From assembly GCA_030704615.1 (NCBI GenBank), contig CM060731.1, positions 34,162,001 through 34,226,000 on the forward strand: a stretch of 64,000 bases of DNA, written 5' to 3'. The notes under the pieces are model-generated. The model searched no databases and was not told where the DNA came from. It saw nothing but the letters and a program-made list of their open reading frames with translations. Numbering within the stretch: the stretch's first letter is position 1; the number at the start of each line of letters is the position of its first letter. This document shows, one piece after another, positions 22,048 through 34,000 of the stretch. Both the position numbers and the translations under genes were made by a program. This stretch comes from Takakia lepidozioides (taxonomy: Eukaryota > Streptophyta > Takakiopsida > Takakiales > Takakiaceae).

Positions 22048-25000
22048 TCACACAAGACGTGGAGGTGAGAAGTGGACGTTTCCGTCTGGGAATACAATCT
22101 TCTTCTGTCCATCAGGCCAACACTCCTCCACCTGCATGTATCCTCAGAGAATGGGTGCAACACATTCTCTCTTCCAGATACTCCAGATTATAGAGACAAA
22201 GTTCTCATTGACCATTCCCTGGAAATGTTGGCTATGAGGGCTTGCCCCCATCAGATACTCACCCTCCTGTGGCTTTCGTAGTGTCAGCCACCCAGTGGAA
22301 GTGGTAAAAGGGGAGGAGAAGAACACAATGGCTGCATATACCAAGCTGGACAAATCCGTTCGGGTAGAGTGTGAACCACAGAGCATGTGGTGCAAAATTG
22401 GAAAACATTTAAGACAGGCTGGAAGGTTTCAGAAGGGGATTGTCACAGATTTAAAAAAAAGGTCTCTGTGAAACTGGGATTGGAGGTGGACTGGTGCTCT
22501 GGTACCCATGTCCACTGCGTATATAAACCTGCATGGTCTGGGTGAGAAGAGAAGACACTTCCCAAACTGTTGACCACAGGTCTTGTGTATTACTCTCCTA
22601 CTCTGGTTAGTCTCATGAAAGTACATAATGCTTGCTTCAGCAGATAATGCTCTGGTAGTGATCAGAGCCTACCCAGGAAGATGACGATTCTGAATAAAGT
22701 TTCAATCTCCGACTGCATGGTGTTGAACTTTCCCTACATAATTACATAGGGTGTGCTCTATCAGTGATCTTTGCAAGAAAGAGACAGGCAGTGGTTCCAA
22801 CCAGTCTGTCTAGTCTATATCCGAAGGTGGGTGTATACATACCCACTCCCAGACGTCAATACGCTACCTCAATCTATACTGCGTAGCTGAAACAAGCATT
22901 TGTCACTAGCACTCATGTCATGTTGAAGACCCTTCGTCTTCTGCATTAACCTGCCAGTGAAACTCCTTCGCAAACTTCTCCAAAAGAGTAAAAGCAGTGG
23001 GGGCTGTCAGCAAAGGGTCATCAACATAAATGAAGGGTTGAGAGGTCCCACCGCTAGGATTTTTGCCAGTAACACTTGTACATTGGCTGAACTCCTTGAG
23101 TGCATTGATGAACATTCCATGGAGTGGGTAGCATTGTTGTGTATGTTTGCAAACTCATATTACTTCATCGGTGCCGCCATGGTTCGTATGAGTATGTGAA
23201 GCAAGGTAAAACTAACAGAAGAGTTGTCTCAAGAGGTGCTGAACAACAAAGATGCAAGCTCTAGGAACAGAACCAGCTGCTTCTGTAAACTCTATTAGTA
23301 AATGTCCAACCAAAGCTCAAAGAGCTTTTGGGACAAGTGAAAGAAAGAAACAAGAAAGAGAGAGGCCCCCCCACAAGCAGCCCAAAAGCAATTATTGCTC
23401 AAGGATTGTAGAAGGGTCCACTTTGGGTGGAAAGGCTTGTAACCTTGTAAGAAATATTGTAAGCTGGACGATGCCTCGATTTGAACTGGTATGCATGCAA
23501 ATTCCACACGTAGAATTTGCAATGGTGTTGTAGCTCTAGCTCCAAGTATTCCTTTGAGTTCCAAATTTTTTCCTCACCAGGAAACTAGGACACCAGGTGC
23601 CCAGAACTCACAGCTACAAGCAGCGGCAGGTGTGACGAAATATAGGAAAAGACAAGAAAAGAAGTGAAATGAATGGTACTTTATGATGTCAGCGGGAAGC
23701 TCAAAGAGCTTATGGGACCAGGAAGGAAGAAACAAGAAAGAGAGAGGGACCACAAACAGCCCAAAAGCAACTAAGTTCAAGGGATTGTCTAAGAGTCAAT
23801 GCTTGATGCAGGTAAGCTGCCAAGCATTTCTGATCCTCGTAATGAAAGACCTCCATGAGAAATTGGGTATCCCGGAATAAACACTTGATTTCCCATGGCT
23901 CTCATAGTATAAAGGGCAGTGAAAGAAGAAATGTTCGTCACTTCCGCTTTCTCAGTAGTTCCAGTGCAAGTGGGGTAAAGGGGGTTGTCACGTTGCAGAT
24001 TTTCCCACCTACCAGTCTCTATCTGCAGACTCTGAGGTTAAGAAAACCATGCTTTGTCGCGTTATTAGACCTGCCTTGGAGTACGGATCTGCTATATGGG
24101 TTGATAACTCCAACCAGGCTAAGTCTCTAGAATCCATTCAAGTGGGGGTGCTTAAGGAGTGTATGTCAGCATGCTCCAAAACAGCCAATGTGGCTGTTCG
24201 GGGTGAGTTTGGCATTCCGTCCTTAAGCTCCCGACGAGATGAATTCAAGGTCAGATGGTGGGGTCAGCTGCAACATATGCCCAACACCAGATATCCTAAG
24301 TTAATTGGAAACAGGACCGCCCTGTCAAACAGGCTAAGTCCTGGCAGAAGAGAGTAGAAGAGATCCTCAAGGACCTGGACCTGGATCCGCAAGTCTTGAC
24401 CCTGCTGGATAAATCTGACTTAGAGGCTGTAGTGTCCTCAGCCATGTCTGTTGCCATGAGATTATCTGATGAAAATGAAGTTAGGCAGAAAACTTCCCTG
24501 AACTTGTTTCCAGTCTGTGACATGGGGGAGGACATCTTGGATGACCTCAAGGGTCTACCCACTCTCGGCACTAGACTGAAATTTAAACTCAGGGCAGGAA
24601 GCCTACCTTTGAACAGCAAACAGAAGCAGAGAGGAAAGGGAGAGTGCAATTGCCCGTTGTGTGGGCAATCTGAAGACAGTATTCATTTTCTGATACACTG
24701 TCCGGGGTTCTCTCACCAAAGAGACGCTCTCTTCAAATCTATTAAGGGTATTGTGCCTGTACCCCTGTTTACCAACTTTGAAAGTCTCGAGGCTGAGCCA
24801 AAAGCCCAGGCCCTCCTGAGGCCTAGTTTTTGGGCAAATCACACACAGCAGATTGATGCTTGTGTGAAGAGATTTCTAGAGGATATCTGGAAAACCCAGA
24901 TTAATTCTATATATGGAGGTAAGTCTTACTACCAACGTCAGCCCCTGACAGAGGTAGGTTCTGTCCCTTTTGTTCCCGCTCAAACTGGGCGCGGGGTCAA

Positions 25001-28000
25001 TGGCCACAAGGCTACGGCAAACAACGTCTTATGAGTACAATCTATCTGCAGACTGGAGGGGCCCACCCTGAACTTCCCCAACGCCCTCAAGAAGAGAGGG
25101 AGATAGAGCTGCAGACAGGTAATTGGGCTGCAAGATCCTATCGTCAGAGGACCAAGAATGTCTCCCAATAGAACTGCATTTGGTTGTTAGAGTGGCTGGT
25201 TTTCATGTACGCCTGACATGAAGTTCCACGAGTTCTCATCTGATGCATCTATTGCAGTCCTGTTTGGACACAATGTCCACCCCTGCTGTATTTTGTGGCA
25301 GGAGGGAAGCAATGGTGCTCTCAATGAAGTCAGACACCTGGGCATACCAGGAGGGCTTGAAACCAGCGGTTTTGAGCCTGATAGATGTTTTAAGGGCCCA
25401 GGCTGTCAGCCCTTTTGCTGGAAGAACCTTCTAAGAAATACTGTAAGCTGGAAGATGGCTTCGGTATGCATGCAAATTCTGCACATAGAGTTGTGATGGT
25501 GTTGTACCTCTGGCTCCAAGCATTCCTTGGAGGAAATGAAATGGAATGGTGCTTTATAACGTCCGCGGAAAGCTCATAGAGCTTATGGGACAAAATGGAA
25601 AGAAAAACATGAGAGAAAACAGGAAACCAGAGTCAGAGATAAGAACTATTGTTCGAGTGATTGTCTAAGGGTGAATGCCTCATGCAGGTAGGCTGCCAAG
25701 CATTTCTGATCTTCAGGAAATGAAATGAAATGGTGCTTTATAACTTCCGCAGGCAGCTCAAAGAGAACATGGGACAACAGGAACAAAGAAAGGAAAAAAG
25801 AACCTTTACAGTCTACAGAGGGCCAGGAGGCCCCATGGACAGGATAGAAAGGAAAGTAAGAAGGGAGAGCACAGACCTGGTTGTTGGGGAAAACATACAC
25901 ATTCACACCATCAGGCTTGGTGGTGTGCCATGTATCAACCTTATTGTAGTAGTACTCAATGCTGCCATCTGCCAGTAAGTTTTTAATATCTCCGTTCAGA
26001 AAGTGTACCCTCCTCCCGCCCATACATGCCTTAAGAACAGCAGGAACATGTGCAGAAGGAGCCACAGAAGAGAGAGTCAGTTTGGAAAATTATACCACAC
26101 AAACCCTTTTCAGCGTGAACCAAAAGGTCGGAAATTTCTAAAAACAACGTGTACCAGTTCTTTTCAACGAAGTGTATGTGTAATTTCTGAGTGACAACTG
26201 AAGTGATGTCTGAAAGAAGGGGTGAGATGGTGGTGAGAAGTCATGCATGGCCATCAAATTCAAAAGCAGGAATTCACAGATACCATAGCGTGAAGCCCAG
26301 GTGAGCTCAATGGAATTCAAAGGTATTCACTGCTGGAGTTGTTGTCACTCACAGATTGCAGGAGGAAAGGTGCCATGATAGGCCTCCAAGTATACTGCCC
26401 AAGCCTTGAGTTTATGGTGGTATGCATAAGTATGCAGATGTCTACGAGTACAGATGTATCCTCATGCGTGATCGATGTAATGAAGTTGTGGTAAGATCAG
26501 TCACACAAAGGAAGGACTGTGTGACGTGTCCATTCAAATGAAAAGACAGAGGAATGAAGGTTCATAGTCTGAGCTGGGATGATGTATGTGTCTGGATATG
26601 GGCATGCACATGTCCATGTAAATGATCATAGGTTAACGGTAGAAAACAATCTTCTTCAACATGTGAAAGGGTTGGGGATGCAGTGTCGGGGTTGGGGATG
26701 CAGTGTCGGGATTGGGGGCGAATCAGGCAGAAGCACAATCTGAGGTGCTGGTGGGGATGGGTTTGGTAGCTGGTTCATCAGTGATGCTGCTCACTCTTTT
26801 GTGGGGCTCATGCCTCATTGTTGGCCGTTGTGGCCTGGTGCCCTCAAACAACCGACTGCTGGCTATATGGCCCTTGAAATAGATGAATACTTTTGAGCAT
26901 CTGCTAGAGGTGAACCGATCCATGTCAGCCATGCCATCAAAAGCAGCAAGTCAGCATACCCACGAATAAGATGGCATGGCATCTAGTAGAATGCCCTGCG
27001 CTTGGTCCATCGGGGAGGGAAAAAGACAGTCGAGTAGGAGGGGCAGCCCATGCCTTGGGAGCTTTCGGATGACCCAATAACCTGGCGGTGTAGAGAGTAG
27101 TGTCTCTGTTTGGAGGCATGGAAACGAAGATTCAGATACTATGTTAAGTTTCTGTGCTTTCAAGACTGCTCTATCAAATCATAACATCCTGAAAACCCTG
27201 AATTTCATTGCATCCACAGCAGGCTTGAAGGGCCTCCGGACCAAAAGATAGTTCCAAAGGAGATTTCCAAAAAGACTTCAAGGCAGACAAAAATAAGATG
27301 TAAGAACCTGGTGAACTTGATAGGTGCCTGCCAAACACTGCCCATGGGACACATCAAGAATGACGGAAGGAGAGTGCTCTAAGCTTCTGTCCATTACTGC
27401 TTGGATAAAGCAGTTAAGGTGTCACTATGTTAACAAGCATGGAGGTGACTGAAGAGAACAAAAAAATTCCTACCTGTTTGTCTGTTAGCAGGGTGACGAT
27501 GGTGTTGATGGTGTATTGCAAAGTAGGGATGGCACTATTTTGGACAGGAGTCTCTAGTTTTCTAGGTGAGCTGGACTGGGAGGAAGGCTTTTTATTGGAG
27601 ACACGAGAAGGAGGGACCCCAATTGACAAACAAATGTCCTTTGGTAAGGACGACTGACACTCAATAGCTGCCTCTACCTGCAAATTTCTACCTACTCCTA
27701 GTCAACTAGGAGTTTCAAGTGAGGACCATGACTTGCTCACAACCACTGGTATCACATTTGCAATGATGCCTCATGCAGCTGTCCCAAACAGAAGTGTCAC
27801 TTGAGAGAAGGAGGAGAAGAACAAAGAAATAAATAAGACTCAAAAAATTTAAAAATGTCCAAGGGGCCTCCGAGGGCCCATGGTACAAAGTAGAACAAGA
27901 AAATACATCAGATGTTGCCTGAAGGAAAAGTGGCTCATCCAATCAAGCTGCCATACAATTTGGGTCCTCAAAGCTGAAAGCCTCTGCCAAAGACCACAAG

Positions 28001-31000
28001 GTTCTAAAGAATGAAAAAAGAAAGAGACTACATAGGATCTGTGAGAAGCTCAAAGAACAACAAAGATGATAAAGAGACTATAGAGAATTAGTACATTGGA
28101 TAGTTATGAAAGCACACACCTCTTTGCCTGTTATATTAGAGGGGCGCAATGATCTCCAGTTTGTTGTGGCAGTGCTCCCTTGACTGTCTTCAGAGTACTT
28201 GGCGATGTGCACGCTCTCCTCACTGGAACTTGACTCATCAGGGTTTGCATTTCTTGACCACAAATCAATGCTATCCACTTTAGGCATGTCCAACCTGTCA
28301 CTGGGAGTGGACCCAGTTCCAAATGGGGTAAGAAATTGCGTACAGCATTGATGATATCCAAGTACTGAAAACTTAAAACACCACAGCTGAAATTGGCATA
28401 CAGAGTGAGAAGCAGGCAAGGGTAGTTTCTGACACTTTCTTACCTATACTTCACATTAATACTTGCACGGCAAGGATGTGGGGGGCCCCAAATTGTACAA
28501 GTCTGTCCCAATGAGGACAAACCTTTGGAGCCATTGTCTTCCCCACCTTTTACAGACTTCAACCTCAAGTCATTATTAAAGACCTCCTTACGTCCAGAGT
28601 CTGCCACCCTGTCATAGTCATGACCTCTCCAGGAAGATTCCCTTGCTGCGTGGAGAGAGTTTTGAAGTTTTCTGTTGAGTCCTTGCAGACCATACCTTTC
28701 AGTCAACGTCTGTGCATATTCTTCATGCTTTCTGAGAGATGTGCAGCAGGCAACATGCCCTGTTCCCTGTGAAGGAGATATAATACTTGTATCTCCATCC
28801 CAGCTCCTTTTTCCAGGGGACCTGAAAGTCACGCTCGGGATCTCACTGAAAACCTCCTCATCTGACTTAAGAATCTCAGTGGGGTAGTGGAGTTCGTCTT
28901 GTTGACCTCCAAGTGGAGAATCCAATGTTTGAGATTCACCCCCTACCATAGATAACTGTAACAACGGTCCGCTGGGTTTCTCCCATGGTGATGCATCTGA
29001 GCTCAAATCCTTCCATGGCTCAGTTGCTCCATTCACAGTATCTCCCTCCCTCCTTTCAGCCAAGATGGCATGAGACAGTTGCCTGGTTTGGGCCGTGAGG
29101 CTATCCCGCATTTTGTGATATCTGCGGTGTCCCCAGGGGTTTACGTGTTGCCAATTTTGACCCATAGTTTCTGCCTTCAAGATGCCCAAGTGCTGTACAT
29201 GGCTAACCATATTTATTGCCTTGAATTCTTTCTTCTTAGAGCCAGGCGTTTCACTCTTCATTTCTCTGTGTGACAGACTTGGCCTCTGTCGCTGAGGACT
29301 CAAGAACACACAATTTTGTCGCAGACTTTTTCGCACTTTATCTTCCATTCGCTGATACAAAGCCCCCATCTCTTCTGTAGAATGATCCATCTTAACGACC
29401 TCAGGTCTTGCATTTTCCCACTTGGAATGGTAGTTTCCAGTCTCTCTGATGCTTTCAGTCTCCATTTTCCTGGCTGACACAGTCCGCCCCTCTCTATTTA
29501 TCTCTGATGCTTTTGCATTGTGGCACAGCTTGCTGATGCCGGAATCTTCTCCTGGTCTCTGTGACTTGCGTGCTGCTCAACCACAAGGCACACAAGTTTG
29601 TTCAAGATTGCACAATATCACCTAATTCTATCGTCTTCAGATCATTTAGATCACAGATACTGTCAGTCAGCTCATCCATTGAGATTGCAGAGTTTCTTGC
29701 AGCCCTTGCCTCTCGTGAGCAATTGCGATAGGCACTATTTGCAGATGTCCTCGTACCGAACTAGAACCGTACCACTGGAAAACCAACATGGAACTAAGGC
29801 AAAGTCTGATATTTATCCAGCCTAACAATCTTCAATCACTTTCTTAACAAAACAGAAGATAGATGGCTATAGGTTCAGCTGCAAAACCTTATAGAAAATT
29901 TGTACTCATGAGCCGTAGCCTTGTGGCCATAGACCCTGGGCCCAGTTTGGGGCAGAACAAGAGGGAACAGATTGTACTCATAAGACGTTGTTTGCCGTAG
30001 CCTTGTGGCCATTGACCCCGCGCCCAGTTTGAGCGGGAACAAAAGGGACAGAACCTACCTCTGTCAGGGGCTGACGTTGGTAGTAAGACTTACCTCCATA
30101 TAAAGAATTAATCCGGGTTTTCCAGATATCCTCTAGAAATCCCTTCACACAAGCATCAATCTGCTGTGACACTACCTTTAAGAGGGGCTCACTCTAACCT
30201 TATATATAAACCTTTAAGTTGGCAATTTACTGTTGCTTGTGAATTGTTCTCATAGTCTACCCAGAATCCTAACCAGGTAAAGGATGTATTCTATTTATCA
30301 TATACTCTAGCTTTCAAGAACCACCCCTTGTACACCTGGTGCTCGTGTTCAAAATCAACCGAAGCCCAGGACTGATTGACTTATGTCCAAACATATCAAT
30401 CACTGGAATTGGAATCTCAACAGGGGTTAATGTTCTAGGTGCAATCTCAGCAGAACAAGTGATCGGGCTTCTCTGAGGCAACTGGAAGGGCAAGCTTGTT
30501 CCAGACTCTTCATTAATGTTTGCAACAAGGCTGCATAGTGACTGGTCACAAATGTGAGCCTCACTACATAACTCTGTTCAAAGAGTTAGTCACACTGGTG
30601 ACCTTGTTACAACCTTTAACATACAAATGCAGGTATAGAACAAAACCTGATATTACAGGCATAGAAGTGGCCAAAACACAACCATGAACAGCCATGTACT
30701 TCAGAGTTAAGACTTTGAAGGCCTCCAAGAGTTTTACAATGTTAAGTGGAAGAGGAGAGAAAGAATGAAGATGATTACCAGCTCTGTCTGGTCGAAAAAC
30801 TTGGCCATCACACAATCTATGATGTCGTATGGCCTCCCGTCCTGTGTGACGTGTTACATCTGATGTGCGCGGAACTTTGGAGCTTCGCTCAAAGCATTGG
30901 AGGCGTCTGTCACCATCAGTATCTGGAGAATCCCACTCCGGCTGGATCTTATACTTCTTGATCTGCCAATGTGGGGATTTAATTAGCTCTTAAGTTGAGC

Positions 31001-34000
31001 CAAACCAAGGAGCTCATCTCAAATCAAGTGTTTTCTTCTTAGTTAGTTTCTTTCTCCTCCTCCTGTTTCTTCTTTCTCATATTGTGTTCCTATATTAGAC
31101 CAGCTAAAAGAGGGAAAAGCTTGGAAATGGGATGTTAATGGCTGCGAGATGTTGTGCAGTTTCCAAACCAAGACTTCACCCATTTCTGCCTTGGTTAACA
31201 TCATGTATAACAAGAATACATTACACTTATTACTAAGTTATGCTAATTTGTTTCTCTTTGATCTGTTCCACATTTCCTCTTTTAGGCCTCTCTTAGAATC
31301 ATCTCAGTTTCTCTAGTCCGTAAAGAAAATACATAAAAGATATTTCAAAGATCAGATTCATGGGTGACAAAGTATAAGGTGATTGTTGGTAGTCTCATCT
31401 GCCCATCAATGACACAAGAAACAATTACCAAACATGGTGCAAGAATGTACATACCTCACGTTGAAGTTTACGGATGCGGCCAGAGAGTTCATCATTGGCA
31501 TGGCGGAGTTTGTGAGTCTGCACATCAAGTCATTGGACTGCTGTGAATGCATTGGCTCCTACAACCAGTAGACTACGACAGCACAATGTAACAAGTACGA
31601 AAAATGAGAAATTACCTAAGGGAGGAAAGGGCAAGGAGGGGAATATCGAAGAAGGAACTATGTCCACAGTGCCTCGTGCACGTAAGCTGCCAGGCATTTT
31701 CCCCTGATCTTGTGGGCAAGGAAACGAAATGACGTTGCAGGAAGAATTATACTTTGTAAGGTCCACGGGATCCCCAAGAGCATGTGGGACAAAGTAGACA
31801 GCAAAGAAAAATTTAGAGACATTGTTTGCCGTAGCCTTTAGGGTGAAGAGAAAGGAAAGGAAAGGAAAGGAATTTTATAATGTCCATGGGAAGCTGAAAG
31901 AGCTTACCAAACAAAAGATAAAAAACCAACTTCATTACATACACAGGAGGATGGTGGGACTGAGAGCCCATGGGAAATGAAATGAAATGGTACTTGATAA
32001 CGTCCGCGGAAAGCTCAAAGAGCTTATGGGACAAAAGGGAGAAACCAGAAAGTAGAACGTCAAGAAACCACATCAAAAGACTCCAAACATTTGTTGGAGA
32101 TGAATTGCCTCATGTAACATGCCAAGAATAAAATGAAATGAAATGGTACTTTATGCCAAGAATAACAGAAAGACAAAAAAAACTTTATGATGTCCACAGG
32201 GCCACAGAGCCCCATGGGACAAGGTACAACAAACCAAGAACTACTTCGAATACACAAGCATTGCACGAAGGGACTTCAAGGGCCCACATGAGAACAAAAA
32301 GAAAACCAAAAATACAAGACTCCATATGCCTCACGCTGGTAAGCTGCCAATCGCTCTGGCTTGAGTCTCTAAACAGAGAATTTTTTTTGTGTACCGGAGG
32401 GCCTATGGGATCAGATAGAACAAAAAGAGGAAATAAGAGTTGTAGACGCTACAGAATGTACTCATAAGACGTTGTTTGCCATAGCCTTGTGGCCATAGAC
32501 CCCGCGCCCAGTTTGCATCACTTCCTCACTTTCAAGCGCGTCACACTACAGACACAAAGAGCAGGAGAAGGAGGAGAAAACAGGGGAATGGGAGAAAGAG
32601 AGGCAGGCAGAGGTATAGAAGCATGCAAGCAAAGCAAAAGAAGAGAGGAAGAGACTGTGAGGCGCCAGCACATATCCTCCTTGATACGCTTGGTGTGTTC
32701 TTGTATGAGCTCTGCATTGACTGCTTCCAATTCAGTACTCTTCTTTCTGTCAGGCGATCTCTTTCCCTTCTTTTCCTTGTGTATCTGCACAGCCCCGTGC
32801 CACCATGTTGGCAAATCTGGCCAACCCCAGACAAGAGGGGCAATGTTCGTGGGGCGCTATGCCAGCAGTTACTATTATCAGTAGGTGGTACAGAGTTACC
32901 AGGACACTTACACCTGTAGGCACCACAATGGACTGTTCTCATTAATATGCTCAGGATTGTAAAGAGAGATACATACTTCCTTTCTCTCGAAGTGATGAAA
33001 AACCTTCTGCTTCTGCCAAGCAGTTCTCTCTCTTACAAGTCGTGCTGCAGTTTCCTTATTTTCCTGACACACACAGAAATGTTTGGGTATGTCAGTCTTT
33101 ACATGTTACACATTTGCATTTCGTGAGTGTAAGATGACACAGAGTTCAACCATAATGCGTACAGAAAAGTAAAGTAGAAATCGAGACTCACTTGACTGTC
33201 TGCTAGAACTGTAGCCATATCCAAGACTCATCGAGTCCATATATGATAGCCAAGGATATGTACAGGAACTAGTTTGTTAGTCAGCACAGAGAAAGAAATG
33301 GCCAAAGGCCCATGGAAAAATGTTCAGGTACAAGAGAAAAAGAGAGAGCTTTAGAATGACCTTGAACAGTCTCTCCAGGCGGTTCCTCTCCTTTCTGAAG
33401 CTTGAAACCTTAGTTTTCATGATCAACTTGTCCGCATCACCAGACCTGTCCCCGTGCTCGTTAGAGCTTGAGCTTTCCCCCATCCACTTAGTATCTCTCT
33501 GAGTCTCAGAGAATCCCAAAGGGTCAGGGGTAGCATTCAGGAGGGATGCATTCCTCATGGACAAAAGGGTGGGCATGGATCCATTGTTGTGCCATCTTCG
33601 CAGCTCTTTTCGGAATTTACTTTCCAGGGACAGACATTCTGCAGCATCCCAACAGCCAAATTTGTATTCTGAATTTCAAACCGAGGGGAACTGAGCTGGC
33701 ATATTTGCATATCAATACTACCACTGCCTCCACAGGGCTTGGCAAAGTTGATATGGGTTTACTTGTTGCTTGGAAATATTTGTCAGGCCAGAAATGAGAC
33801 ATTATGTGATATCAGGCCATACCCCACACACTATTGACTATGTATTTAAGTTAAGATTGTAAATTTATATGGGTCTTTTCCAGTTATCAAATTGAGAGTG
33901 TTCAGCTTCTCACTTTTGTGAATGGCATTCCTGTTCAGGTCTCGTAATATGCTGCTTGAGTGCGGCTCTTTTGCACATTGTTGTCTGGGTGGGCTTGGCA

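Larger units (their letters stand above)
22078..26029 (-). other. G-box (TCP10 C-terminal) domain split by a 3.7-kb intron
   Basis: The exon at 26029-25877 encodes 51 residues with three strand-turn repeats (NGD, ADG, KPDG) and ends in PNNQ at a GT donor. The exon starting at 22131 opens in the same phase with VEECWPDGQKK and FPDGN. In CPAP and STIL-binding G-boxes the order FxNGQ, then E.HxPDGxKEIxFPDGT, is diagnostic. The TGA at 22048-22050 would end the protein only ten codons later (NVHFSPPRLV) if the donor at 22077 is not used. Confidence 0.8.

Noticed and set aside
28444-29480. Independent 346-codon gene starting at 29480
   Set aside because: The apparent start is GTG. The frame is open upstream to an acceptor at 29573 that fits the phase of the SAS-4 exon at 30962-30779.
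32518-32942. Open frames on both strands around 32.5-32.9 kb as separate genes
   Set aside because: The minus-strand part is a coiled-coil exon of the SAS-4-like gene (from 32784). The rest is purine-rich intron and its complement.
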